Below, piece by piece: positions 1-12,878 of a stretch of 64,000 bases of DNA. The notes under the pieces were generated by a model. That model was given only the letters and a program-made list of their open reading frames with translations, was not told the origin of the DNA and searched no databases. How positions within the stretch are numbered: position 1 is the first letter of the stretch; each line of letters starts with the position of its first letter. The stretch is from Ramazzottius varieornatus (lineage: Eukaryota; Tardigrada; Eutardigrada; Parachela; Ramazzottiidae): positions 348,634 to 412,633 of the forward strand of contig BDGG01000012.1 of assembly GCA_001949185.1 (NCBI GenBank), read 5' to 3'. A program made the translations under genes and the position numbers.

Positions 1-73
1 CGTTTCGAATAGCATACAATACGGTACATAATAGAGAGCATGAAAACTTGAATAAGGAGGCACTCGTAGAAAA

Positions 74-2697
74 TTATATTCGAATAATATCAACGGTGAT
101 CATGTCAGCAATAGGTCGTTCTTTCGAGTCTGTCTCGTCGCGTTTTTCTTCGTTGCCGGCAATCAAGACTCGTGCGAAGCATCCACCAGCGTAGCCTTTC
201 GCTAATCGTTCCGGATTGAGGAAGATAGTTCCATTGATGTTCTTGACGAAGCCTTTCATGTCGGAAGCGGTGATCAGCAAGTCGGGTTTCTGTCCAATTC
301 TGGCGTACTGATGAAGAGCGACGATGTCAGCAGGAATCTCTGGTGGGTAGAGCGGGTAGAAGCTCTGTTGGAAAACGAGGTGGCTCGCTAGGCGAGGTAG
401 CCTCTCTTCTGTCATGGGGATACCTTCAAACGAAAACAATTGGAATGGAGCTCAAGGAATACGATATTCCCAAAATCGTTTTGTCAATTTGCGCAGAATC
501 CAATAGGATGAAAGCGTGCGCCACTCGAGAAGACGGCGTAGCTTTGAGCTTTTGGTTGCCGGACTCCCAGTTCCGCACAGATTCGAGAAAAAGCTCGAGC
601 ATATTACCTTTCATAATTTCTCGTTGACCGAGGTGGGATATGATGTCGGTGGAAGTAAGGCCGACAGTCACGCCGTTGATGTCCAGAAGGGCTGGCTCAG
701 GGACGAAGGTGATCTTGCGGGTGAACTCGACAGTGCTGTACAGAGCTGGGTTGACCACGCAGTCTCTCAGGGTGAATGGCGGTGTTGGGTAAATTGGCAT
801 TCCGACGAGTTGCCCGACGCTAGGCTGGATGACGACGTGGGTACCCAGCTTGTCCACTATTTCTTCGAGGATGAACGAAATCTGTAACGAGTAATATCTT
901 AAGAAGGTTAAAAAAGTATAAAATGGACGGTCTGGTCAAGATTCCACATTTTTCGAAATGGGAGGTCGACAAACAAAACGTTCAAGATCATATATCAAGC
1001 AGCGCACGTTTTCGGTGAAATTAGCTGGTAATGTGCGCCACTTGGAAAAGTGATCTGATCGAGTTGTCAAGGAGAGTAGGCTCTCAGTTTTATTGGCTCA
1101 GAGCGTGCGCCACAGGAGATTTTGCTCATTTCGTTGGCCGGCTTCCCAAACTGTGAAGTGCCTTATTTGTATTGGGCAAATACCGAACTGTTCTGAACTT
1201 TATTTTCATGTGCCGGAAATGTTGCAGATTCGTAAAACTCTTACCATCGACTTAAAGTAGTCCTCGAAAGTCATCTCGTTCATGAAGCCTTCTATATCTT
1301 GAGCTAACCGAGCGTCAACGAAAGGTCCCATCAGGATGACCAGGTCGGGATGCGAAGCGGCAATTACCGTTATCAAGTCTTTCAGCGGATCGGGAAGCGA
1401 CTCGCCCATTATATTGAAAGGTCCACAGGCCACCATAATGTGTAGCGACGACTCGGAGGCTTTCCTTGAGATCACTTTCGTAATCTTCGGCGCAGCTCCT
1501 GAAACACAGCGAGGCATCGTATGACAGCCCAAAAAGCGAAAGAAACCTTCAAACTTACCTGCATAGAATTTGGAAGCGGTGAAAGAAGAGCCGGTACTGT
1601 GTCCGTCACAGGCGAACACTTGACCAGGAAAAAGTCCGAAGCGATCCAGTACGTCGACGTCTAGCGGACTCTTGATACCATTATGGAGCGTACTGGACGT
1701 TTGAAACCAGAGATTTCTGGAGTTCAGTCCGCCTTCTTCGTTGGGGAGAATCCGACCAAGAACGGTTGCCTTGTCGGAAGCGTCAGTGCTTATTACGGCA
1801 GGCGAGCTGAAGCTCTGCAGGTTGAGTTCGTCCGCCATCGCTTCTCCTATTTCGTCAATCTTGCAGTTTAAGACCCAGGCTACTTCTTGGTACTTTGTAA
1901 ACATGTACGGGTAAGGTTCTGACAGGAAGGAAGTGGGGGCCGCAGGAACTACCGTCACGTATTCGGCTGTAAACAGACAAAACATACACGTAGTATTTGT
2001 CATCATATCACGTCATGGTCATGTTATGTCATACATATGTACTATACTGCGCCCAGAGACGGTGTACGACGTCATGTAGAACTTTGGCCTGCCGTTTCAA
2101 AAGACGCAAGGCTTCATAAATTCAGTGGCATCATAAGAGTACCAAGTCGGTTTGTTTACCTTTTGGTAAATTTGTCCATGACTTATCGACCGGAAGTCCT
2201 CCTATTCCAGCAATAACGTCGCCACGATTCTTTCTTTCGTGGTACGTTACCAACGGTTTGACCGGCTTCTTGAGGGTGCTCCGAGACTCATCGCTGAAGT
2301 TAGCGCTCTTGACCCCAGTGTCAGGTTGTCTCCCACTTTTCTGTCCGGAGGCAGACGAGAAACTTGGTGGCTGCTTGATTCGCGTGGGAGTCCGAAAGCT
2401 ATCGTTGGACGTCGTCTCACCTCCTGTGGTCGAAGAAGAGCTTCTTTTGTCCGTCCTTCTATCTAGGTGAGCCGTATCGAAATGGGCAAGCTGTTTGAGA
2501 TCCAGAACGGTTTCTTTCTTAGATTTTGATACGGCCATTTTAGAGTAGACCAACCATTCGGAGACGATGCTTGGTGCGTCCAGCTGGTACTTTATACACA
2601 ACATCCTCATCTGATCCCCGACATCTTCAGACTGAAACTTGATTCCAAACATCCCAAATTCATCCTTGATAGCGTCCGTGTCTGCCAGGTTGACCAT
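74..2697 (-). CDS. POLA2: DNA polymerase alpha subunit B (primosome B subunit)
   Basis: This is the regulatory B subunit of the DNA polymerase alpha-primase complex, which makes the RNA-DNA primers that start replication in the nucleus. Five exons (2697-2160, 1966-1559, 1498-1245, 881-608, 423-74) join in frame to 607 residues, against about 598 in human. The N-terminal exon has the small helical domain followed by a Ser/Thr-rich linker. The later exons carry the OB-fold and the inactive calcineurin-like phosphoesterase fold, with family motifs such as VILMGPFVDA, YPTPPFTLRDC and SFYPLYPP. The C-terminus (GGCFARVLIAG to VDIIRI) matches the family end. The start is the first ATG of the N-terminal exon. 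The intron between exons 3 and 4 holds a double-hairpin repeat element. Identification is firm; only the exact splice points are inferred. Confidence 0.95.
960..1147. mobile_element. GTGGCGCAC hairpin element, double form
   Basis: The element starts GGGAGGTCGACAAACAAA and ends in the reverse complement-like GGCCGGCTTCCC. It has inverted CGCACG / CGTGCGCCAC arms, with a second CGTGCGCCAC arm near 1110. It lies in a POLA2 intron. It has no coding capacity, so it is read as a non-autonomous inverted-repeat (MITE-like) copy. Confidence 0.6.
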
Positions 2698-3570
2698 GAT
2701 TGAGCTGGAAGAAAACTGGAAAACTGCAGTTCAGTAAGGACTGCAACGTAGAAACTGTTCCTTTCCGGGGTGTACAAAGGAAGTTATGGTAAGTGTTACA
2801 AGCTCAGTTATTCCCGGGAAATGAGAAAAAAAGTAACTTAGGTTCGCCGTTCACGGAGAAACTCCCAGAGACCCAACACTCGAAGAACAGCTTCAGAAAG
2901 TCAGAACTTGAGAAGTGAAATTTAAATTGCTATACAGATTGCGAGCGAAAGCGCACTAGCACAATTCGCTACGCACAGGAACATCTTGACATCATAGGAA
3001 CAAGCTTGTCTCGTAGCATATGTGGTAAAGAGTCGCACAATGTTGACGTATGACGTCACGATGTTCATATGCGTAGCGGATTATGCTAGTGAGTGGGCGC
3101 TCGCAATGTCTATATTCAATCAACGATCAGCTGATCACAAAAGGAGAACTCAGAACAGTTTCAGCGGGTTTATTACACACTGTTCAGAAGATGTCGCCAC
3201 AGGCGCGATTTGTAACGCACGACAAGGAATTCTTTCCAGTCGGACTGAACAGGGTTTCGATGTTTCAACAACACAAATGCGACTGACAGAGAAACAAAAA
3301 TTACATCCAGTATTTTCTACTTTGTTCAGTTAACAGAAGTTACGGTCGCCTGAATAGTTTCGCAGAAGACGACACCACAGGCACTGCATAACGCGGCCCG
3401 CCGCAGAAACAGGATCCCACCGTGTTTCAAAACTGTACAGCGGTAGTGTGAAATCCCAAAACAAACTTTCGCATCATTTTTCCGGATTCTCCAAATACGT
3501 GGGGATCAGGTCATGGTCAAAAGTCTACTTGATCCGTTCATCTGGTCATGAGGACGATTTAGTAATTATT
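2698..3570. other. Intergenic, no recognised gene
   Basis: This is the upstream region of POLA2. Short ORFs exist on the plus strand, but none resembles a known protein and none has matching splice structure. I see no RNA gene. It should contain the POLA2 promoter, but no motif is clear enough to call. Confidence 0.4.
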
Positions 3571-4177
3571 CTAGATGTTGTCTCCCCGGGAGATGTATTG
3601 TCGAAGTTTGACTATGCGAACATATACTTCCGGTTTCAGACGAAAGTCCAGATCCGTGTCTTCCATTTCGTCCTTCCATGCAGGAGAATTACACCTACAG
3701 TCTTCTTGAAACTCAAACGTCGACCTCGAATCTTCCCCACTTCCAGTCGCTTTATTTCGTCTTTCCTGGCCTTTACCCTGGATGCACCGTACACTATTGA
3801 TATTTCACCAACCAGTAGTTAATTTCCGCATCGCTCGCAAAGTAATAACCGTCCTCTTGAGGTCCTGGCTCCTTTTCCTTTCGAGGTCGGTTGGTAATTG
3901 GCGGATACATCGAATATACGTTCTGCCGGGTGGTATACTGCATTTGTCGTGCTGGACCTTGCGGAGAACGCCATTTGTCATTGATCAAGTTTGATATCAG
4001 AATATTCCCGCGAAAAGCATCGTTCCAGGTCCACACCAGATGCTTGTGTACCGTGACGATCAGAGCATCACCCCTCTTCGACGACTGCTCCATAATCTTA
4101 TAAGCGTAATTGGGAGGCATTCCACAAAGCTGATGTCCATTTACTTCAAGTAGAACGTTCGTTCTTTCCAACTTCAC
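3571..4177 (-). CDS. PDZ-like protein fragment (possible terminal exons or remnant)
   Basis: The open frame at 4177-3794 contains NVLLEVNGHQLCGM, a helix (NYAYKIMEQ) and LIVTVHK. This is the pattern of the middle and second half of a PDZ domain. The N-terminal carboxylate-binding strand (GLGF type) is not visible upstream. A consensus acceptor (CGACAG) lies just before the frame, so an upstream exon is expected but not found. Removing a 31-nt GT-AG stretch (3808-3778) would extend the frame to a stop at 3571 through an acidic tail, but that intron would be unusually short for this window. It may be the end of a small gene or a decayed exon. No function beyond PDZ-like peptide binding can be suggested. 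Confidence 0.3.
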
Positions 4178-4862
4178 ACTGTCGTGGTATAATCAAAATC
4201 CCTTAGCCCCCATCGTTACACTGCACGAAAGTACCGGTTCGCTTCATGTACAGCGAGCTTCCGTGTTCGAAGTCCCCAAAAACGGTGCAACCGTACCGCT
4301 CCGAATACTATAGGCCACTTGCGAACAGACCACTCCAGCTATCCACGAAACGATCTCAGATGTATCCTTTCTTTTTATCCATTGTTCGCAAAGCTTTTAA
4401 AGAGTATTCCAGAACAGGCAAAGCTCTGTAATGAGCACAAAGTAAGGCCCAAGAACGTTTATGCAGAAGTTTCAACCTTACTGGAAGGTAGGAAGAGAAA
4501 GATGTTGCATATGTCTGACCCACATTGTCTGGATCGATAACTGGCCGAAAGCGATCCATACAGTGCGGTTCAATCCCGAGTAGCAATGAACGTAGTACTT
4601 CAATCCAACTAGACTTCGATCCGAGTTTGGAACACAGACCTCAGCCCAGATGAGTTTTTAATTAGAAAGTCGGATTATGGTGTATTTACTCCAATCAACG
4701 TCAAGAATGAATGTGTTATGCTGATCTTTCTTCAACTTTTCCTATAAGCGACAACTGAAACTTTCCAAAATCAACGATTCTATGGTAGTCTGAGCTATTC
4801 TCCTGCTGTGAAAACAGTTAAAGCGAAACAGCAAATAAAACTAAAAACAAAGGTTATTCCGT
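4178..4862. other. Intergenic; downstream part copied at 20640-20762
   Basis: This is the 3' flank of the PHF20-like gene. The part from about 4715 to 4862 is its 3' untranslated region, recognisable because a diverged copy of it occurs at 20640-20762 on the other strand. No other feature is evident. Confidence 0.45.
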
Positions 4863-7800
4863 CTACGGCAGTTCAGAGGAGACTTGAATATTAGCAGGTG
4901 CAGTAGACTGCGGCGACTCACTGCGTTTAGGTACCGCCTTTGCCGCCGTCGCCGCCTTCGTCGTTCCAGACTCCTTGGCTTTCTTTGCCGGTGTCGACGT
5001 TGGACTGGTCTTCAATCCAGCCGCGTTCTTCCGTGGCTTCCCGTCCTTGTTCAGCTTGATCACCACGGGTAGAGGTGGTCGGAGAATGTCGTTGACGGTG
5101 ACGTTGGAACGCGAAGTGCTGGCTGGAGCTGGGACGGGCACCGGCACTGCGATGTGCCGCAGAGCAGGCTCTCTGGGCTTGACAGCTACAACGGAGCTGA
5201 GGCGTTCCAGGTTCCGCAAGTCGCTCTGGTAACTGTTAAGCTTCTTCTGCAACTCAGCAAAGTCCTTGTCCGCGTCTTGAGGTGTCGCGGCGAACTTGGT
5301 ACCGTACTTATCATCACAGGCCTTCTCCATTTCTGAAAAAAAGGAAACTGGATGGTTTAAACGCCGTTGTCACATTAGAACTGAAATTCATTAACTGAAC
5401 CACACAACTATAGTCTAAAATTATGATTATATCAATCAGAAACTTTCACGAAATAAGACTTAGTTAAGCAAACAAACTGGACACAATCAATTTCAAGTGG
5501 CGCACGATTCCTGTGTCATTGGTCGAAAACATGCGCCGGTGGGGAAAAACAATATTGTCCAGTTCGCGAGTGGCGCACGATTTCAGTGGGAATGGCCACA
5601 AAAATGCGGCACTTGGAGAGGCCAGTTTTTCCAGTTTGTTTCTAATGTGAGAAGTGAAATTAAAAAGATATCCGATCTCGAGTACGAACCTAACATGTGT
5701 GCTTCGAGATCGTCCAGATACTTTTCCAGTGCGTCTTCTCGGTTGTTACAGGCTTTGAGGATGGCCGGTAAATTGCCCTCCAGACACAACGCCATGACGT
5801 CCGGGTCAATGTCGGTCATGATAAATGCGGAAGGTGCAGTTGAAGGTCCGCTGACTACCGGTTCAGGTATCTCGAACGACCTGTCCGGGGAAGGTATCTC
5901 GACTGAGTTAGCGCTCTTATTCATCTTCACTTCATCTTCGGGGCTCTCTGCTGGATGCGCGACACGAGGACTCCAGCTCGGTGGAGTGAACGGGTAAACT
6001 TCGGGACTCTGTGGGTCCGCATCGGCACCCGGAAGTCCATTCACCATACTCTTGAACGAATTCGTACCTATAATTTCAAATTCTCCTTCATACTTCTATA
6101 CTTTCTCGAGCTTTCTAAATTTTTATCGCCTCATTTCTATGTGGTCTCTCTGATTTGAGTTCTTCATGTATGTTCGGATTTTGAAAAACTGAAATTCTTC
6201 GCTGATGTACCGCTTTCGTACCGTTGTTCAGCTGGTTGCGGGGTCGAGGTGGAATGACGGCGAACTCTGGGCTTTCTACCCTTTCTGGTACCGGTGGGAT
6301 GGTGGTCGGCATCTGCAAGTTACTGACCGACGGAAAAGACAAGTCTGATTGGGCGAAGGTCATTCTGACACCCTGGAAGGTTCGTTCAGGTAGCTTCTCA
6401 ATGTCCAGCAGTTTCTCAGATGAGCCCGCCCTCTCCTTTGGGCCTGTATCGCTTTCTGCTTCCAACGCGTCCATGGGCTGGTCCACCTCGGCCAAGTTGT
6501 CGATGGAAGCCGAATCGGGAGGCGGTTCTTGTCCACTTATGCGACGCACCTCCGACAGCGCTGAAAGCTCTCGAGGAGACATCAGACGGTCTTTGAGAAG
6601 TTCGCCGATTGGAAAGTCAGACAGGCCCGCGTTGGCTCCATGATGAACCTGAAAGAAGTAACCGCTTTTGTCATCACGCACTTACTAAGCTGAGAAAATG
6701 GAAAACGGCACCGTTAATGCTCCTGCATACCGAGTTACGGTACTATACCTACGGCAGCCTGTATGCAGGTTGATGCGAACAGACGGTTCGTACGTCTCTA
6801 TGGTCCATACCAGTTTTCAATACTGCCTATACAGGCCGGTGTATGCAGGTACGTGAGAGTACGTTAAAAGTTTTGTGGCGGTCTCCCAAAAGTGACAATG
6901 AATAATTACCAGTAGTCGATACGTACCGTGGAATGCGCTTCGCCGACGGGTGAAAAGTCTTGTGGCAGACCGTTCATGGCAAAAACTGGCAAGCTGACAT
7001 CCGAGCCATCCAACATGTTCTCTCCCACCGCCTCACCGTTACTGACCACCAGCTTTTCCAGCAGTTCCTCCAAGTTCAGGTTCTCCAAGGCCGACTCTGG
7101 TATGTTCTTCAAAGCGTTGCTCAGCTTCACTTGGTCCGCATGAGTCTTACAGATGCTGCTTAAGAACAACCCATTCTTCGTATGAGCTTCCTGGGCGGCG
7201 ATCAGCGAACGACTGACTTTCCTTAGCGTTCGTATCTGGTCGTTACAATGTAGTGTATCGTCCACTAAACTCTGATAGAGTTCCTTGTTCTGCACTTGGA
7301 GAGGCTCGTCTTCTTCCAGCGGAGTGAATGCCGGTAGGCGCCCTGAAAAGACACAAGCATGATCATTTCGACAAAACTACTCGGATCTACTTAACTGCAC
7401 GTCTCATTTGTTATTTCGGGTCTTTTGTATGCTGAACTTGATATTCGGATTCGAACCTGCTCGAAGGAACTGAAGATCGTGGCTGGCGTGGCGTTGACCA
7501 TAGCGGACACTCTTAGGAGCTCGGCAGAAGTCGCAGACGTAGTGCTTGGGCACTTCGCTTTCAAGCTCGATGCCGTAGCAGTGGCCGTGCTGCCATGTGG
7601 CGCAGAGCTCACACTGGATCATGAAGCCGTTCTCCATCTCATAGCCACACGTGCAGTGGACTAGCTCGTGGTCATTCTGAATGTACTGGTTGACTTCTTC
7701 GGTCTCAGAATCATCTCCTGCTTCATTCCTGCTGTAGAAAAAACACATCATTTCATCAAGGCTTTCAGACAACACGATGGTTATACGGCTTTCACCTGCG

Positions 7801-10800
7801 AACTTTGCTTCTCGACGAAGGCTCCGCCCTCCATTTCGCCCTTACACCCGGCGTGACTCCCATCATACCAAACGCAGCTTCCACACCGAGCGAGTGCCGA
7901 GACGACGTCTTTTGCTTCTTGAACGACTGTCGACGACTGTTGCTACTGTCCTTCTTGCTTCTCTTGTCCTCCACATGAAGTCCCAAAGACGATCTCTCCC
8001 GCTTGGTCTTCTTCTTCCTCCTAGGCGGTTCCGCTGCCCCCACCACTTCATGCTCCAGCGCCCCTCTGTCTTCGTTCGCAGCTGAGACTGCCTTCTCTTC
8101 CACAACCGCAAACTTCTCTTCAGACTTGACTACCGACGAAGAAGAAGAAGGCTTTGGTGGACTTTGCAAGACATCGTGAAGTTTCTTCGGTGATTTCCGT
8201 TCGGGACTCTTTGGAGGTGACGCTTCTTTTACCACTTCCTTCGTGACTTCCTTGACGGGTGTCTTGAGGGGTATGGGGATCACAACGTGCTGCATGGCTG
8301 TTACAAGCTTGGAACTTTTTGTGGCCGGTTCTGGTGGAAGCACAGGTTGGAGAGCCGAGAGGAGCATTCCCAGAGTGGCAGCACCAAAATCATCACCTTC
8401 GCCTAACGACGAAGTTGAGGACTTCTTTTTCTTAGGCGCTGCTACAACTGCAGCTACAGTAGCTGCTTCCACGGGCCTCTCTTCTTCCGGCTCCACTGAA
8501 ACAGAACAACCAGATTAACATTCCGCGCGTTCCAAGGTCCATGGTCCATGAGCCTGCATCCGAGTGACCATGCCCTTCTCAGATACAGCTGTATGCAGGT
8601 GCGGGCAAACTTCAGTTTAGAGAATTTGCATATTCTTGAAAGTTAGAAAAGAAGTTACTTTCTTTGGTTTTGCAATGCGACTATGCGTACCTGTGAGGCC
8701 ACCGGTAAAGAGCTGATGGTAGTGTTTCAGATGGCTCTCCAGAAGCTGCTGCTTGCGGAAGGATTTCTGGCATTCAGCGACGTTGCACTTGAACTCGTTA
8801 TGATCCAGCCGAATAATGAGCTCCTTCGGCGCCAAGATCTTCGGTCTTTTAGTTCTCGAAGATACACCAGAACCTTCTTCGTTGACCCAATCACCCTCTC
8901 CCGCACTTGCATCAATGAGATTCTTGATCGTCTTTGGTCGTCCGGAACGCTTCTTCGCCATTGGACTTGCTCCTTCTTCAGTAGTAGCTGAAGTTGAGGG
9001 TGCTACGAAAACCCAAGTTATATCCTTTTCTCCATATTGCCGGACGTCTAATTAATTTGAACCATTATTTCACAACTGTACAGAATCTCAAATTTTTTTT
9101 ACAATTTATTTTTTAAAAATTGTCGTATTTTGAGCGTTTGGGAGATCAGAAAACAAATTCGGCCAGATCGTTTCGTCAAGTGGCCCATGCTGTCAGCAAC
9201 AACACTGAGAACGTGCGCCACTTGGTAAATCGACAAGATCGCTTGTCGATCCCAAGTGGCGCACGTTCCTAGACATTAAAACCTTGCGTTACTTGGGAAA
9301 ACGATCTGGTCGATAGTGTTCGCCGAGCTCCTATTTAAACTGTATTCTATTCAGTTACTGTTCAGTACCTGACGAGCTCTCTTCCACTTCGCCCTCCACT
9401 CTCTGCTTCTTCCGAGGTTTCTTGGCGTTCGTCGAAGCCAAGGAAATCTGCGCTTCGATCTGGTCGCTGGTTGGTTCGTCGTCGTCGATGGAGGTTTCCT
9501 TCGCCAAAGAGTGCCTAGCCGGCAGTGACTGTGAAGTCGAAGGCTGCTTGTCCTCAGGCTTCTTCTCCATTTTACCATCAACCTTCGCCTCGATGTTTTT
9601 TGCAGATTCCGGTTCGGCAGCTCTCTTCATGGACTTGGAGGAACTTGTCTTCTTTCCGGGCATGAGGATCGAAACGACTGGCTCACTCTTTTCTTTCGAC
9701 GGAGCCGTAGTCGTGTCCAACTTGGGTACGGACACTCTTTCGATCGATGGTCTCGCCGAATTTCGGCCTGCATCCAACGGTATGACCACCGCCGCACTCT
9801 GAGCCTCGTCTTTGGAAAGCTTGATGGGCGATGCATGGAGAATGGTCTTTTCTTTCTTCGATCCAGAGTTCGTTGCAGATGGCGTCACCAGCACCGGCTC
9901 CTTCTCCACTTCTGGAACAAACAGCAACATTCTACATCCAAACTGCATAAAACTTAAGCAGAATTTCCCCTGTGCTCCGAAATACAACAGCTCCACAAGG
10001 AGCTACCCGTAAATAACAATACACACATGCACCACGCACATGCATACATTGAGTCGAAAATTCGATTCGATATACCGGTATGCAGGTGCCGGTCTCACAG
10101 AAATCTTTTCGTTACCTGCAGAAATTTCATCGACTGGCTCAGGAGTCTGTGTTCCCGACGCCGGCGTTTCATCTGCATCTGTCTTGGTCTTACGCTTCTT
10201 CCGTCCTCCTATCAGCACTGAATCGTTGAACTTTGAGGGTTTCTTGGGTTGGCGTTTGGGCTTGGATGACGAGGTGATCAGAAGTTCGGCGGGAGGAGCT
10301 GCGCCGCGGACGGCAGGACCTGGTGGCCTTCCCGGCTTCTTGCCACTCTTCTTAGCCGTGTTCAGTACATTCCCTTCAGAAGTTGACGGCATGTTTGCGT
10401 TCGATTCTGCTATCGTAGGTTCGGCAAGTTGAGCTGTGGTAGCACCGTCAACTTCGTCAAAAGTGTAGGTTGATTCTGTTTCAGCGGGCTCTTCTGACAC
10501 CGCACGATCAGCCTCGGCTGTCTTCGACTGTTTTGTCAGCGTAGACGGATGTGTCTTTTTTAGCTCAGTCAATCGCTGTAAGTACGCAAAATCAGGTCAA
10601 GCAAGCAAACTGCTAACCAGGGTGGAGCCACCCATTTTCTGTTTAAAACAAGAGGCGTACTAGAGAAATCAAAGGCCCAGCGTATTTCCAAGACCTGCAC
10701 ACCAATGACACCACAAGTCACACCTTTACCCCCTCTTTTAGGCATGCAGATCGGTAGAAACTGAACGTCCTAGGTTCCTCTTTCTCACAGTTACAGTAAC

Positions 10801-12878
10801 TGGTAAATTAGGACCGGCATTCGTTTCCTTGTTTGTTTCCTCCTTTCTCACTGTACTATTCACTATACCAAAAGGCCGTTGAAGTTGGAACTCGGTATGC
10901 AAGGCTTTGCTCTTAGATTTCTTACCTCCAAATCTTCCTCATGCTTCTCTCTCATCTGGGGCGACATTCGCCTAAGTCCTTTTGTTGTTACTGTCTTCTG
11001 CGAACCATCGTGAAAGAGCATCACATACTCTACAGCGAAAGGGGTACACGGTAAGACACGCGAGTTTCACAGGAAGACCGCCCGGTCGGTGTATTCTTAC
11101 TCAGTGTATTCTTCTCGTTCAGAACTTGGATGACGAGACCGGCCTGTGTTGCTTTGCTCACTTGAGCAATCGCAAAGTCTCCGACCGAGTAGTTTTCCGG
11201 ACGCTCAGAGAACTTTTCTCCGGTCAACGGACGGAGTCGCTCGCTGTCCATCGGCAACCACTCGTCGTATCGGGCATTCCATCCTTCAAAGTGAACCTTC
11301 ACCTTGTGTTCATTATGATCTATTTCAACCAGCTTGGACTTGTACCTAGAAGCAGATTCCAGGTCAGAACATTCGACCACGATTTTGTCTTTTCGCTCAC
11401 CAAGTATTCGTCATGGCATCGCTCGCTTCACATTTCTCTCCTTCCGTAAACTCCATTTTTGGTGTTTTGCTTCTTCGCGTCCTGGTTGACGGCGCATCTT
11501 GCTTTATTCCTTTCGATGTTGTCAATTTGTTCGTTATGCCTTTTGTTCTATCTCCGTCCGTCGTTTCTTTGCTGGTACTTCGGGACGTCGAAGGTTTCGA
11601 ATCAGCCTCGTCAAGCTTCTTTTTCTTTCCAGCTGCCCTCTTCACTTCCTTTCCCTCCACCGCTTCAGCAGTACTACTTGCTGTCTTACCCATGGTCTGG
11701 CTGTCCGAAGAAAGCTCGCTTAAAGTAGCAGGAGAAACGATGAACGTCGAACCGGACGTCTCTTTCGGAAGAAGATTCGGGCAGCTTTCCGGGATTAGCT
11801 GGAAAATACCTTCCGAGTTTACGCCCAATGTGGGAACTGAGGCTGAGGGAGTGGTCGTTACGAAAGAAGGAGCGGATGCCCAAGGACACGTAATGTCTTC
11901 TGTGACTGGAGGATTAACCGTCACAAAGGACGGGGTCCACGCAACTTGCGACGGCTGAGAGAACGATACTGACGGTGCAAATGCGGATACGGTCGGTAAA
12001 CCACCGGCTGCTGGAAAGGTCAGCTGCCAGTTAAGGATCGAGGAAGGGCTGAAGAAGTACGGAGTCGACGGAGTAGCAAGAGAAGTCACCTACAAGTAGA
12101 GTAATCGATCATCGGCGTCGAAACTCGGAATACAGTATAACCAGTTAAACCACACAGCTCATCTGCCGAATAGCGTCACACAATGGACTCGTGTTAACTG
12201 ACGTACGGATCGCCGCTTGTGAAGAACGAATGACGTCATACGCATCCATTAATCAGTGTCAGATGTATTTCTGGTGGTCTATCATATATTAAAACCAGAC
12301 TTGCAGTTTTATGGGGTAGTTTGCACCGACGCAGCAAATAAACCGGTAGAATTTCGTACCTGGGGAAGAACTTGATAGGTTGTTTCTTGATTCCCGAAGC
12401 CAGACCAAGTCCGCGGAACGCTAAGAGAAGCAGCAGGAGGTAACTTAGTAGACGTTGAGGAGACTGAAGGCGGCTCGACGATTCGCGTTTCTACGACAGT
12501 CGCCTTCGGACTTGGTGGCACAACCACTGTCTTCTTGACAAAAGACGATACAGCAGAGGACTGAGGTTTAATCCGAGCTTTTGTTTTCACGGGAACAGTG
12601 GGATGGCTGGTGTAGGAAGGCACTGAGGTAATGCCAGCAGTATCCGGAACGGGCAGTGTCGCAGCTGGTGTGACTGCAGATTTCGGATCCCCAACTTTCT
12701 CGGAAGACTCAACAGGTCTGACAGAAGTAATTCCTGAAGGCAAGATGCGGCTAGGATCAATAGAAGGCAGTGCAGACGAGTGGGCAGGTGAGACAGTAGA
12801 GACGAGAGTCAAATCGCAGTCTCCAAGCGCTTGCTGTGAAGAGTTAGGTGCAGCCGATCCATGTTCATTTGACGTCAT
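4863..12878 (-). CDS. PHF20/MBD-R2-like chromatin reader (Tudor, AT-hook, C2H2, PHD)
   Basis: This is a PHF20 / Drosophila MBD-R2 family protein. In known animals it is a subunit of the NSL (MOF) histone H4 acetyltransferase complex that reads chromatin at promoters. Thirteen exons (12878-12360, 12089-11401, 11345-11101, 11029-10926, 10575-10116, 9911-9369, 9002-8691, 8495-7796, 7731-7457, 7342-6927, 6648-6222, 6067-5690, 5332-4863) join in frame to about 1,845 residues. Domains in order are: a Ser/Thr-rich N-terminal extension of about 385 residues, longer than in vertebrates; a first Tudor ([14 protein letters not shown], about 390-450); a second Tudor (about 455-510, ending FHDGSQKTV); an AT-hook (GKKPGRPPG, about 600); a C2H2 finger ([12 protein letters not shown]...HLKHYH); a long Lys/Arg-rich stretch; and a PHD finger ([18 protein letters not shown], then WQHGHC and CDFC, about 1215-1262). 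The domain order is the family signature. The C-terminal exon is Ala/Lys-rich. The gene is divergent from PPIL3. Confidence 0.9.
5497..5640. mobile_element. GTGGCGCAC hairpin element, double form
   Basis: Two GTGGCGCACGAT arms lie at about 5501 and 5572, each facing a diverged reverse-complement arm (ATGCGCCGGTG and ATGCGGCACTTGG). It sits in the last intron of the PHF20-like gene and is non-coding. Confidence 0.55.
6720..6860. repeat. CCTGCATAC inverted repeats
   Basis: CCTGCATACC at about 6723 faces CTGTATGCAGG at about 6759, and another GTATGCAGGT occurs at about 6849, all in an intron of the PHF20-like gene. The same nonamer recurs in other introns (about 8591, 10080, 41700, 43257, 45430, 45547, 47270). 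This suggests a small inverted-repeat family. Confidence 0.45.
9140..9331. mobile_element. GTGGCGCAC hairpin element, double form
   Basis: This is one of the clearest double copies. The left end is GGGAGATCAGAAAACAAA and the right end is TTCGCCGAGCTCC. It has two consecutive hairpins: AAGTGGCCCATG facing ACGTGCGCCACTTGG, then CAAGTGGCGCACG facing a decayed partner. It lies in an intron of the PHF20-like gene. Confidence 0.65.

Noticed and set aside
11413-11958. 181-residue plus-strand ORF rich in Ser/Phe/Val
   Set aside because: It is the antisense shadow of exon 2 of the PHF20-like gene, which has family homology and correct splice phases.
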